Shown one piece after another: positions 8,220-16,300 of a stretch of DNA of 64,000 nt. Position numbers and translations under genes: made by a program. The stretch spans positions 1 to 64,000 of the forward strand of contig NZ_STGM01000009.1 in the NCBI RefSeq assembly GCF_004854025.1. The letters are read 5' to 3'. Position 1 is the first letter of the stretch; every line of letters begins with the position of its first letter. The notes under the pieces were generated by a model. That model was not told where the DNA came from, ran no database searches, and saw nothing but the letters and a program-made list of their open reading frames with translations. This DNA is from Microbacterium hydrothermale (GTDB lineage: Bacteria > Actinomycetota > Actinomycetes > Actinomycetales > Microbacteriaceae).

Positions 8220-8938
8220 GCGCCGTGCGCACCGACCTCGCCGCCTATCGCGCGGCGGTGGCCGAGCTCGCCCCGCGCGTGCGGCCGGGTGGCGGGGCTG
8301 CAGCGATCCGGGTGGTCGAGGGGCGGGGCGCCTGGTGGGAGCGGCTCGAGGGGGCGGCGGCGTTCATCGTCGACGAGCCCGATCCCGCTCCCGCGGAGGT
8401 GCATGAGCGTCTCGCCGCGCTCCGGGTTCCGGTCGTGGTCGTGCGCCGGCGCCTGCGCCCCGACGTCGTCGCCGACGCGATCGGCGCCGTCGAGACGACG
8501 CGGCACGTGGTCGTGGACGCGTGGAGCGGACGGACGGACGCCGCGACGGTGCTGCGTGACGCGGTCGGCTGGGCGCGCGTGCTCGCCGGCGGCCCCGTGC
8601 GCGCCCTCTCGAGAGCCGACACCGAACGCGCGACGACCCTCGCCGTGCGGAGCGAGGCCGGGGTGGGGGCGAGCATCACCCGCGCGATCGGGGGCGGCGT
8701 GGGTGGGGCCCTCACCGCGACCGCGCTCGGACCGCGGCGCGTCGAGGTGCGCGTCGACAGCGCCTCTCCGCCGCACGAGGTCGCGTTCGACGACGCGGAG
8801 GGCCGCCGCACGGCCCGCGTCCGTCGCGAGTCCCCCGAGCGTCTCGCCCTGCGCCGCATCCTGGACGCCGGGGAGGGGGCGGTACTCAGCGACCTGTTCG
8901 ATCTCGCCGCGGATGACGCCGCCGCCGCTCTCTCCTGA
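8216..8938 (+). CDS. Unrecognised protein coupled to Gfo/Idh/MocA oxidoreductase
   Basis: I do not recognise this 240-residue protein. It starts with GTG 8216 inside the stop of the preceding oxidoreductase gene and is therefore translationally coupled to it. It has no signal peptide or membrane segment. The first half (to about residue 125) alternates strands and helices (VVVVRRRL, RHVVVDAWSG), as in a small alpha/beta domain. The second half has a Gly-rich turn (IGGGVGGAL) and ends in strands rich in Arg/Val. A partner or accessory domain for the dehydrogenase is a reasonable guess. Ala/Arg-rich composition makes distant relationships hard to see. Confidence 0.7.
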   Translation: MSAVRTDLAAYRAAVAELAPRVRPGGGAAAIRVVEGRGAWWERLEGAAAFIVDEPDPAPAEVHERLAALRVPVVVVRRRLRPDVVADAIGAVETTRHVVVDAWSGRTDAATVLRDAVGWARVLAGGPVRALSRADTERATTLAVRSEAGVGASITRAIGGGVGGALTATALGPRRVEVRVDSASPPHEVAFDDAEGRRTARVRRESPERLALRRILDAGEGAVLSDLFDLAADDAAAALS

Positions 8939-8952
8939 CGTCGCCCGGGCTA

Positions 8953-9012
8953 TGCAATGTCCCACTTTTGGTGGGTTGGATGCCGCCCAGGTGACCACTT
9001 CTGGGACATGCA
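8953..9012. mobile_element. 60-bp inverted-repeat remnant (MITE- or IS-end-like)
   Basis: TGCAATGTCCCA at 8953-8964 and TGGGACATGCA at 9002-9012 are near-perfect inverted repeats bounding about 37 bases. ATGTCCCAC with a following T-rich stretch resembles terminal inverted repeats of some IS3/IS481-type elements. No transposase is present, so this is at most a solo remnant or miniature element. It lies between two catabolic operons. Confidence 0.35.
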
Positions 9013-9100
9013 CCGCCAGAAAGGGGACGAGGTCCCTCGCCGAGCCGGGCACAGCGCCGCGGTATCGATCACGCCGATGCGCGGCATCCACGGGATCGGC

Positions 9101-9129
9101 TTCCCTGATACGTACTTCGGTCGGATAGT
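9101..9129 (+). promoter_or_regulatory. Candidate promoter of the aromatic operon with embedded operator
   Basis: TTCCCT (9101-9106) and GATAGT (9124-9129) are 17 bases apart. The spacer ends with GTACTTCGGTCG (9112-9123), which matches 10 of 12 positions of the 16181 site read on its reverse strand (CGACTTATGTCG), counting the variable centre loosely. The architecture equals that of the 5762 and 16173 promoters. The core hexamers are weak, so this rests mainly on the shared layout. Confidence 0.42.
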
Positions 9130-9173
9130 GGAAGAAGAGCCGGAACGACCCGTCTCACCCGAAAGGATCGAAG

Positions 9174-10190
9174 ATGATCAAGCTTCTCTCTCATCTGTCG
9201 TTCGTCGCGATCACGACTCCGGATGTCGAGGCGTCGGTGGACTTCTACGTCAACCAGGTCGGTCTGACCGAGGTCGCCCGCGAGGACGGCCGCGTCTACC
9301 TCCGCTGCTGGGGCGACTACTACGCCTACTCCGTCGTCGTCGCGCACGGCGACGAGCCCTCGCTCGAGACCATGGCCTGGCGCACCTCGTCGGCCGAGGC
9401 GCTGGAGGAAGCCGCGAAGCGCGTGCAGGCCGCCGGCATCGAGGGCGAGTGGTTCGAGGGCCGCGGCATCGGCCGGGCGTTCCGCTTCACCGGCCCGTTC
9501 GGCCACAACATGACCCTGCACTGGGACGTCGAGCGCCACCGCGCCGAGCCGCACACCGCGTCGATCTTCCCCGACCGTCCCGAGAAGCGCAGCCCCGTCG
9601 CGGGCGCCCCGCGCCAGCTCGACCACGTCACGGTCGCCACGCAGGACGTCGACGCGTTCGTGCAGTGGTACGTCGACACGCTCGGCTTCCGCTTCATGGC
9701 GCGCACCGTGCTCGACGAGGCGCCGATCTCGGTGTTCTCCGTGCTCACCACGAACGAGAAGTCGCACGACCTCGGCGTCGTGCTCGACGGCTCGAGCCGC
9801 GCCGGCCGCATCAACCACTACGCCTTCTGGGTCGACACCCGCGAAGAGCTCCTCATCGCCGCCGACACCCTCATGGAGAACGGCGTCCCGATCGAGTACG
9901 GCCCCAACATCCACGGCATCGGCGAGCAGACGTTCCTCTACTACCGCGAGCCCTCGACGCTGCGCATCGAGCTCAACACCGGCGGGTACCGCAACTACGT
10001 GCCCGACTGGGAGGCCAACACCTGGAAGCCCTCGCAGGGATCGAACAACTTCTACCGCAACGGCCGCATGCCGATGTCGATGACCGAGTCGTTCCCGCCC
10101 GCCGACGGCCCCAGCGCCACCGAAGAGGGCGTGCCCGACGAGATCAAGGACGCCCTGCTGAACCCCTACGCCGTCGAGGGCCGGGGCTGA
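9174..10190 (+). CDS. Extradiol ring-cleavage dioxygenase (VOC family, catechol 2,3-dioxygenase type)
   Basis: The 338-residue protein has two VOC domains (about 5-120 and 147-275). The 2-His-1-Glu iron triad is visible as H151 (LDHVTV), H215 (INHYAFW) and E266 (LRIELN), the spacing found in catechol 2,3-dioxygenases. It should open a catechol-like ring by meta cleavage with O2 and Fe(II). AAAGGA precedes ATG 9174 at good spacing. It heads a rightward run with two fumarylacetoacetase-fold hydrolases and a flavin hydroxylase. A hydroxylated aromatic aglycone is therefore the likely source of its substrate. The exact catechol is unknown. Confidence 0.88.
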   Translation: MIKLLSHLSFVAITTPDVEASVDFYVNQVGLTEVAREDGRVYLRCWGDYYAYSVVVAHGDEPSLETMAWRTSSAEALEEAAKRVQAAGIEGEWFEGRGIGRAFRFTGPFGHNMTLHWDVERHRAEPHTASIFPDRPEKRSPVAGAPRQLDHVTVATQDVDAFVQWYVDTLGFRFMARTVLDEAPISVFSVLTTNEKSHDLGVVLDGSSRAGRINHYAFWVDTREELLIAADTLMENGVPIEYGPNIHGIGEQTFLYYREPSTLRIELNTGGYRNYVPDWEANTWKPSQGSNNFYRNGRMPMSMTESFPPADGPSATEEGVPDEIKDALLNPYAVEGRG

Positions 10191-10212
10191 GCGAAGATCC
10201 CGGTCGGGGAAA

Positions 10213-11184
10213 GTGAGCACCACCATGACGACTGCACCCTTCGCGCTCGCGCGCTTCCGTGAGGCGGATGCCGTGCGCATCGGTCTCGTCACCGGAGACC
10301 GCATCCGCGCGCTCACCGCCGACGAACTGGGTGGGGGTCTGAACGCCTTCCTCGCCGACCCCGACTGGGATCGCCTCGAAGCCCTCGCCTCCGGGCGAGA
10401 AGAGGCGTCGGGGGAGTGGCATCCGCTCTCGGATGTCACCCTCACGGCGCCCGTCGAGCCCCGCCAGGTGCTGCAGACCGGCGCCAACTACCGCGAGCAC
10501 GTCATCCAGCTCGTGGCGGCGGGACTGACGCAGAACACCGATCGCACGCCCGAGGAGGCGCACGCCTTCGCCGCCGAGATGATGGACGAGCGCGCGCGCA
10601 GCGGTGAGCCGTACTTCTTCATCGGGCTCGCCGCGTGCGTCGTCGGCGACGACGTGCCGCTCGTGCTCCCCGCCTCCAGCGAAGTGCACGACTGGGAGCT
10701 CGAGCTCGCCGTCGTGATCGGCAAGGAGGCCTTCCGGGTCTCGCGCGAAGACGCCCTCGACCACGTCGCCGGATACACGATCGTCAACGACATCACGACG
10801 CGCGACCTCGTCTTCCGCAAGGACATGAAGGAGATCGGCACCGACTGGTACCGGGCGAAGAACGCCCCCGGGTTCCTGCCGACCGGACCCCTCCTCGTCC
10901 CCGCGCGCTTCGTCGACCCCGCCGACACCGCGGTGCGTCTCGAGCTGAACGGGCAGGTGATGCAGGATGCCAACACCTCCGACCTCCTCTTCGACGTTCC
11001 CGCCCTCGTCTCGGCGGCGTCGCAGACCCACCCCCTGCTGCCCGGCGACCTGCTGCTGACCGGCAGCCCCGCCGGCAACGGGCAGCACTGGAAGAGGTTC
11101 CTGCGCGACGGCGACGTCATGACCGGGACCATCGGGGCGCTCGGCACGCAGGTCGTGCGGTGCGTGGGGGAGGCGGGGTCGTGA
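10213..11184 (+). CDS. Fumarylacetoacetate hydrolase-family protein
   Basis: The 323-residue protein has the FAH fold. LQTGANYREHV is the start of the catalytic domain, and the metal-binding acids lie in HDWELELAVVIG and NDITTRDLVF. Family members hydrolyse or decarboxylate acylpyruvates and other products of meta cleavage, or isomerise 2-hydroxyhepta-2,4-dienedioate. It follows the extradiol dioxygenase by 22 bases, so it probably processes that ring-opened product. The start is either GTG 10213 or ATG 10225; neither has ideal spacing to the GGGGA upstream. Its stop overlaps the next GTG start. Confidence 0.85.
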   Translation: MSTTMTTAPFALARFREADAVRIGLVTGDRIRALTADELGGGLNAFLADPDWDRLEALASGREEASGEWHPLSDVTLTAPVEPRQVLQTGANYREHVIQLVAAGLTQNTDRTPEEAHAFAAEMMDERARSGEPYFFIGLAACVVGDDVPLVLPASSEVHDWELELAVVIGKEAFRVSREDALDHVAGYTIVNDITTRDLVFRKDMKEIGTDWYRAKNAPGFLPTGPLLVPARFVDPADTAVRLELNGQVMQDANTSDLLFDVPALVSAASQTHPLLPGDLLLTGSPAGNGQHWKRFLRDGDVMTGTIGALGTQVVRCVGEAGS

Positions 11185-12230
11185 CCCTTCGACAGGCTCA
11201 GGGGCCCGACGCTGCGGCTCAGGGGCTCGACGCTCCGGCGCAGCTCCCGTCGGAGAACCCGGCCGACCTCGACCGGCAGAACCCCGAGGCCGAGATCGCG
11301 CTGCGCGCCGAGGCCTACCGCAATTGGGGGCGGTGGGGCGACGACGACGTGCTCGGCACGCTCAACTTCATCGACGACGACATCCGCCGGGCGGCCGCGG
11401 CCCTCGTGCGCGAGGGGCGCTCGATCTCGCTGTCGCAGCCGTTCGACACCGACGGCCCGCAGAAGGGCTGGCGCCGCCGCACCAACCCCGTGCACACGAT
11501 GACCGACACGGGCACCGACGCCGAGCGCGGCAACCAGGGCTTCCCGCACGGCATCGGCGGGGCCGACGACGTCATCGCGATGCCCCTGCAGTGCTCGACG
11601 CAGTGGGACGGTCTCGGCCACATCTTCGACCACGGCTTCGCGTGGAACGGCCGCCGGGCGGGCGACGTCGTCACCAGCGACGGCGATCTGGTCACGGGCA
11701 TCGAGCACGCGGCATCCGTCATCGTCTCGCGCGGGGTGCTCCTCGACGTGGGACGGCACCTGTCGCCCGAGACGGGGGAGCTCGCCGACGGCCACGCGAT
11801 CACCGTCGCCGACCTCGAGGCGTGCGCCACCGCCGAGGGCGTCGAGGTGCGCCGCGGCGACATCGTGCTCGTGCGCACCGGCCACTACACCCGAGCCCGC
11901 CGCGAGGGGTGGGGCGACTACGCCGGAGGCCCCGCGCCCGGCCTCTCGCTCACCACCGCCGGGTGGCTGCACCGCACCGAGATCGCGGCGATCGCCACCG
12001 ACACGTGGGGGTTCGAGGTGCGGCCGAACGAGTTCGACGTGCCGGCGTTCCAGCCCCTGCACCAGGTCGTCATCCCGAACCTGGGACTGACGATCGGCGA
12101 GATGTGGAACCTCGACGAGCTCGCGTCGGCGTGCACCGAGGCGTCACGCTGGGAATTCCTGCTGGCGGCTCCCCCGCTGCCGATCACCGGGGCCGTCGGG
12201 TCGCCGGTGAACCCGCTGGCCCTCCTCTAA
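11181..12230 (+). CDS. Cyclase-family (kynurenine formamidase-like) hydrolase
   Basis: The 349-residue protein is of the larger type of the cyclase family (PF04199). The usual HxGTHxD metal motif appears as STQWDGLGHIFDHG, a variant common in this longer group. The N-terminal 30 residues look unlike the rest: they begin TLRQAQG and are encoded by a CCCTTCGACAGGCTCAGGG-type repeat seen elsewhere in the window. GTG 11181 is the only plausible start and overlaps the previous stop. Members hydrolyse amides, esters or cyclic intermediates using a divalent metal. It probably acts on a ring-cleavage or lactone intermediate. Confidence 0.8.
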   Translation: MTLRQAQGPDAAAQGLDAPAQLPSENPADLDRQNPEAEIALRAEAYRNWGRWGDDDVLGTLNFIDDDIRRAAAALVREGRSISLSQPFDTDGPQKGWRRRTNPVHTMTDTGTDAERGNQGFPHGIGGADDVIAMPLQCSTQWDGLGHIFDHGFAWNGRRAGDVVTSDGDLVTGIEHAASVIVSRGVLLDVGRHLSPETGELADGHAITVADLEACATAEGVEVRRGDIVLVRTGHYTRARREGWGDYAGGPAPGLSLTTAGWLHRTEIAAIATDTWGFEVRPNEFDVPAFQPLHQVVIPNLGLTIGEMWNLDELASACTEASRWEFLLAAPPLPITGAVGSPVNPLALL

Positions 12231-12261
12231 CACCCCCGTCCCAGAACAGAGAGGTTCTGAC

Positions 12262-13395
12262 ATGACCGCCGTTCAGAAAGTCGCGATCGCCGGAGCCGGC
12301 GTCGCGGGCCTGGCCACCGCCATCTTCCTCGCGAAGGCCGGTGTCGAGGTCGACCTCTACGACGCCCAGCCCGCGCTGTCCACGCGCGGATCGGGCATCA
12401 CCCTGCAGGGCAACGCCCTGCGCGTCTTCGACGAGCTCGGCGTCTGGGACGAGGTCTCGGCCGCGGGCAACGCCTTCGAGGGACTCAACCTGCGCGCCCC
12501 CGGACCCGGCGCACCCGTGGTCGCGGCCCTTCCCGACCTGAAGACCGGCGGCCCCGACTACCCCTCCACGATGGGGATGTCGCGCCCCGACCTGGCCCGC
12601 ATCCTCCTCGCCGCCGCCGAGCGCCACGGGGCGCGCGTGCACTTCGGCACGCGCGTCACCGGCGTCTCGCAGACCGACGACGCGGTCGCCGTGGAGGTCG
12701 ACGGCGAACCCGCGGGTGCGTTCGACCTGCTGGTCGGCGCCGACGGCCTGCACTCCGCGGTGCGCGAGCTGATCGGCATCCACGTCTCCCCCGAGCAGAC
12801 GGGCATGGGCATCTGGCGCACCTTCGTGTCGCTGCCGCCCGACGTCGACCGCAGCGAGCTCTACTACGGCGGCCCGATGTACATCGCCGGCTACACGCCC
12901 ACCGGAGACGACACGATGTACGCCTTCCTCGTCGAGGCCGCGCAGGACCGCTCGCAGGCCACGCCCGAGGAGGCGCGGCGCATCATGGTGGAGCAGTCCC
13001 GCGCGTACGACGGGCCGTGGAACCACGTCCGCGCCGACATCGAGGCCGGGGCTGACGCCAACTACACGTGGTTCACCCGCCACCTCGTCGACGCGCCGTG
13101 GAACCGCGGGCGCGTCGTGATCATCGGCGACGCCGCCCACAGCTGCCCGCCGACGATCGCGCAGGGCGCGGCCCAGGGGCTGGAGGACGCCGCCGTGCTC
13201 AGCGAGCTCCTCGTGCAGCGGGATGCCGTCGACCAGGCGCTCTGGGACGCCTTCCACGAGCGCCGCGTGGCGCGGGCGAAGGCGATCGTCGAGGCCTCGG
13301 TGCAGCTCGGCCAATGGCAGCTCGACGGCGTCCGCGACGCCGACATGGGCGGTCTGCTGTTCGGTGTCGCGCAGCTGACGGCGGCCCGCGCATGA
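12262..13395 (+). CDS. FAD-dependent aromatic monooxygenase (PHBH-type)
   Basis: The 377-residue protein shows all three group A flavin hydroxylase signatures: GxGxxG at G11/G13/G16 (IAGAGVAG), the DG motif in LVGADGLHSAVR, and the GD motif in VVIIGDAAHSCPP. It should hydroxylate a phenolic ring using NAD(P)H and O2 and so prepare a catechol for the extradiol dioxygenase. It is first in a tightly coupled group whose next genes overlap by ATGA. The AGAGAGG ribosome site at 12248-12254 sits in the loop of a small CAGAAC/GTTCTG hairpin 7 bases before ATG. Ring specificity is unknown. Confidence 0.88.
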   Translation: MTAVQKVAIAGAGVAGLATAIFLAKAGVEVDLYDAQPALSTRGSGITLQGNALRVFDELGVWDEVSAAGNAFEGLNLRAPGPGAPVVAALPDLKTGGPDYPSTMGMSRPDLARILLAAAERHGARVHFGTRVTGVSQTDDAVAVEVDGEPAGAFDLLVGADGLHSAVRELIGIHVSPEQTGMGIWRTFVSLPPDVDRSELYYGGPMYIAGYTPTGDDTMYAFLVEAAQDRSQATPEEARRIMVEQSRAYDGPWNHVRADIEAGADANYTWFTRHLVDAPWNRGRVVIIGDAAHSCPPTIAQGAAQGLEDAAVLSELLVQRDAVDQALWDAFHERRVARAKAIVEASVQLGQWQLDGVRDADMGGLLFGVAQLTAARA

Positions 13396-14417
13396 GCGCG
13401 GTCGAGGGGCGGGGCGTCACCGACGTCCACGCGCACCTGCTCATGCCGGGGCTGCACGCCGAGGTCGAACGCCGCGTGCCCGACGAGGTGCAGGCCGCGG
13501 CCGACCTCGAACTGCGCCGCAACGGCCTGTCGAGCATCCAGGCCTCGGGGCGCATGATCGGCGAGCGCTTCCCGCGCCTGACCTCGGTCGACGCGCGCCT
13601 GGCCGCGATGGACGCGCAGGGGGTCGAGCGGCAGTGGGTGAGCCCCTCGCCGAACCACTTCTACCCGTGGGCGAACGAGGGGCTGGCGACCTGGACGACC
13701 GGCGAGGCCAACCGCCTCATCGCCGAGCACGTCGCGCAGGCGCCCGACCGGCTCGTGGGCCTGGGCACCGTGCCGCTGCAGCACCCGCACCTCGTCGTCG
13801 ACGCCCTCGACGACGCCGTGCTCGGTCGCGGGCTCGCGGGCGTGGAGATCTCGTCGTTCGCGGGAGACGTCGAGCTCAGCGACGACCGCCTCGAGGCGTT
13901 CTGGGCGCGCGCCGCCGAGCTGCGCGCGGTCGTCTTCCTCCACCCCTTCGGATGCTCGCTCGACGAGCGCCTCGACCGCTTCTACCTCTCGAACACGGTC
14001 GGCCAGCCCACCGAGAACGCCGTGGCGCTGTCGCACCTCATCTTCGCGGGCGTGCTGGATCGGCATCCGGGACTCCGTCTCGTCGCCGCGCACGGCGGGG
14101 GATACCTCCCCACCGCGATCGGTCGCTCCGACCGCGCGTGGAAGGTGCGCCCCGAGGCGCACGGCTGCGCGCACGCCCCCTCGACGTACCTGTCGAAGCT
14201 GTGGTTCGACACCGTCGTGCACGACGAGCGGGCGCTGCGCTGGCTCGTCGAGGCGGCCGGGGCCGACCGGGTGCTGCTGGGCAGCGACTTCCCGTTCGAC
14301 ATGGGGCTCGACGATCCCGTCGGCTTCGTGCGGGGCGCGGGATTGGCCGCGGCGGAGGTCGACGGCATCCTGGGCCGCAACGCCGACGAGCTGCTGCGCA
14401 CGCGGGTGCACGCATGA
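13392..14417 (+). CDS. Amidohydrolase-family decarboxylase (ACMSD-like)
   Basis: The 341-residue protein has the amidohydrolase 2 barrel. Metal-site residues are H13 and H15 (DVHAHLL), a His in VFLHPFG, a His in VAAHGGGY and the Asp in LLGSDFPF. This family includes aminocarboxymuconate-semialdehyde decarboxylase and gamma-resorcylate and dihydroxybenzoate decarboxylases. Non-oxidative removal of an aromatic or muconate carboxyl group is therefore likely. It is translationally coupled at both ends (ATGA at 13392 and 14414). A ring-carboxyl substrate such as an anthraquinone carboxylate or hydroxybenzoate would fit, but this is inference. Confidence 0.85.
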   Translation: MSAVEGRGVTDVHAHLLMPGLHAEVERRVPDEVQAAADLELRRNGLSSIQASGRMIGERFPRLTSVDARLAAMDAQGVERQWVSPSPNHFYPWANEGLATWTTGEANRLIAEHVAQAPDRLVGLGTVPLQHPHLVVDALDDAVLGRGLAGVEISSFAGDVELSDDRLEAFWARAAELRAVVFLHPFGCSLDERLDRFYLSNTVGQPTENAVALSHLIFAGVLDRHPGLRLVAAHGGGYLPTAIGRSDRAWKVRPEAHGCAHAPSTYLSKLWFDTVVHDERALRWLVEAAGADRVLLGSDFPFDMGLDDPVGFVRGAGLAAAEVDGILGRNADELLRTRVHA

Positions 14418-15415
14418 GGATAGCGCGGTGGGCCGATGGCGCCGACGTCGGTGAGGGCTTCGTCGACGGTGACGCGGTCGTGCCGTTCCCCGACGGGCTG
14501 CGGGTGGCCGAGGTGCTCGCGCAGGGTCTCGAGGCGGCGCTCGCGCTGTTCGCGCGTCGTGACAGCGCGCTCGCGCGGCCCCTCACCGAGGTGCGTCTGC
14601 TCGCGCCGCTCGTGCCCGCGTCGATCCGCGACTTCGTCGCCTTCGAGGAGCACGTCGAGGGCGTGAGCGCCTCGGTCGACGGCAAGAGCGAGGTCGTGCC
14701 CGAGTGGTACGAGGCGCCGACGTTCTACTTCACCAACCCGCACACCGTGCGGGCGACGGGCGAGGTCGTCGCGATCCCCGAGACGCAGCGCCTCGACGTC
14801 GAGCTCGAGCTCGCGGCGGTCATCGGCGCCGCGCCCGGCTCGGACGGGGAGAACGTGGATGCCGCGACCGCGGCGCGGCACATCTTCGGCTACACCGTGA
14901 TGAACGACTGGTCGGCCCGCGACCTGCAGTCGCGCGAGATGAAGGTGCGGCTGGGTCCGGCCAAGGGCAAGGACTTCGCGATGACCCTCGGCCCGTGGAT
15001 CGTCACGGCCGACGAGCTCGAGCCGTTTCTCGACGCGGAGGGATTCCTCGCGGTGCGGGCCGAGCTGTTCGTCAACGGCGAGCTGATCGGCCACGACCTC
15101 GTGTCGAACATGGGCTGGCCGTTCGCCGAGCTGGTGATGTACGCCGCGCGGAACTCCGTCGTCGTGCCCGGCGACGTGCTCGGCTCGGGCACGGTCGGAA
15201 ACGGCGGCTGCCTCGGCGAGCTGTGGGGCCGCCGGGGCGGTCTCGACCCGCGCCCGCTCGAACCCGGCGACGAGGTGCGCCTGGTCATCGAGGGCGTCGG
15301 CGAGATCGTCAACGTGGTCGGCGAGCGGGTGCCGGCGCCGCCCGTGCCGCGCGCGCGGTCGCGGTCGCGGGCGCGCGAGCGGGCCGAAGCGACGGGCGTC
15401 ACGGCCGGGCGATGA
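14414..15415 (+). CDS. Fumarylacetoacetate hydrolase-family protein (fumarylacetoacetase-like)
   Basis: The 333-residue protein is a second FAH-fold enzyme. Its catalytic domain begins near IRDFVAFEEHV, and it has metal acids in RLDVELELAAVIG and the segment MNDWSARDLQ shared with true fumarylacetoacetases. It would hydrolyse a C-C bond in a beta-diketone or acylpyruvate after ring opening. The C-terminus ends in a short Arg/Ala-rich tail. It overlaps the genes on both sides by 4 bases, so it is in the same operon as the decarboxylase and the SDR. Two FAH enzymes in one cluster suggest two successive C-C cleavages or two substrates. Confidence 0.85.
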   Translation: MRIARWADGADVGEGFVDGDAVVPFPDGLRVAEVLAQGLEAALALFARRDSALARPLTEVRLLAPLVPASIRDFVAFEEHVEGVSASVDGKSEVVPEWYEAPTFYFTNPHTVRATGEVVAIPETQRLDVELELAAVIGAAPGSDGENVDAATAARHIFGYTVMNDWSARDLQSREMKVRLGPAKGKDFAMTLGPWIVTADELEPFLDAEGFLAVRAELFVNGELIGHDLVSNMGWPFAELVMYAARNSVVVPGDVLGSGTVGNGGCLGELWGRRGGLDPRPLEPGDEVRLVIEGVGEIVNVVGERVPAPPVPRARSRSRARERAEATGVTAGR

Positions 15416-16170
15416 GCGCGCCGGGCCTGCCGGGCCTCGCGAGGCAGCTGTTCGTCGTGACCGGCGCCGCCGGGGGACAGGGCGCCGAGGAGGCGCTCAC
15501 CCTCGCCCGCGCGGGCGCGGAGGTGATCGCGGTCGACGTGGCCGACGAGGCCCCCGAACTCGCCGCCGCCGGCGTCACGTACCACCGCGTCGACGTATCG
15601 AGCGAGGACGACTGGGCCGCGCTCGCCGCATCCCTCGGCGGTCGGCGGGTGCGGGGCCTGGTCAACAACGCCGGCATCACCGACCGCGCGCGCATCGGCG
15701 ACCTCGCGCGAGAGGACTGGGATCGCGTGTTCGCCGTCAACGTCACGGGGGCGATGCTCGGCATCCAGGCTCTGCTGCCGCTGATGGATGCCGGGTCGTC
15801 GATCGTCAACATCGGTTCGGTCGCGGGGCTCACGGGGCACTACACGGCGGCGTACACCGCGAGCAAGTGGGCGCTGCGCGGGCTCACGCACGCGAGCGTC
15901 ACCGAGCTCGGGCCCCGCGGCATCCGGGTCAACCTCGTGCACCCGGGGTTCATCCGCACGCCGATGACGGCGTCGGCGCCGGACGCGTTCGCGCGGGCGA
16001 ACACCGGGATCATCCCGCTGCACCGCGTGGGCGAGGTCGACGAGGTCGCGGGCATCGTGGCTTTTCTGCTGTCGGATGCCGCGGCCTTCATCACCGGCGC
16101 CGAGATCGCTGTCGACGGCGGACAGGCGCTGTCGGGCGCGGCGACCGTCCTCGCGGATGCGCTCCGCTAA
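15412..16170 (+). CDS. Short-chain dehydrogenase/reductase
   Basis: The 252-residue classical SDR has the cofactor motif TGAAGGQG, NNAG in LVNNAGIT, the Ser in NIGSVAG and the catalytic YTASK. The Asp in VIAVDVAD after the second strand favours NAD over NADP. It is the last gene of the coupled aromatic operon; its stop precedes the next promoter by only 2 bases. It probably oxidises or reduces a hydroxyl or keto group of a pathway intermediate. No specificity can be read from the sequence. Confidence 0.88.
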   Translation: MSAPGLPGLARQLFVVTGAAGGQGAEEALTLARAGAEVIAVDVADEAPELAAAGVTYHRVDVSSEDDWAALAASLGGRRVRGLVNNAGITDRARIGDLAREDWDRVFAVNVTGAMLGIQALLPLMDAGSSIVNIGSVAGLTGHYTAAYTASKWALRGLTHASVTELGPRGIRVNLVHPGFIRTPMTASAPDAFARANTGIIPLHRVGEVDEVAGIVAFLLSDAAAFITGAEIAVDGGQALSGAATVLADALR

Positions 16171-16172
16171 TG

Positions 16173-16200
16173 TTGAAAATCGACATAAGTCGGGTATGCT
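16173..16200 (+). promoter_or_regulatory. Promoter of the MFS-oxidase operon with embedded ROK-type operator
   Basis: TTGAAA (16173-16178) and TATGCT (16195-16200) are spaced by 16 bases, one of the better sigma-70-like promoters in the window. CGACATAAGTCG (16181-16192) fills the spacer, a near copy of CGACTAAAGTCG at 5769. The -35 box begins only 2 bases after the SDR stop codon, and the MFS start is about 100 bases downstream. Confidence 0.65.
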
Positions 16201-16300
16201 GGACGTGACGTCGGGGCCCCAGGGGTCCGTTCGCCCGGTGAGGGAGCCGGAGCGGCACACACGGTCGCGTCGATCGCCCGGTCGTACGGGCGCCCCACGC

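Noticed and set aside
8953..9012. Intact insertion sequence
   Set aside because: Only a 60-bp inverted-repeat pair is present. There is no transposase frame nearby, so it is listed as a possible remnant at low confidence.
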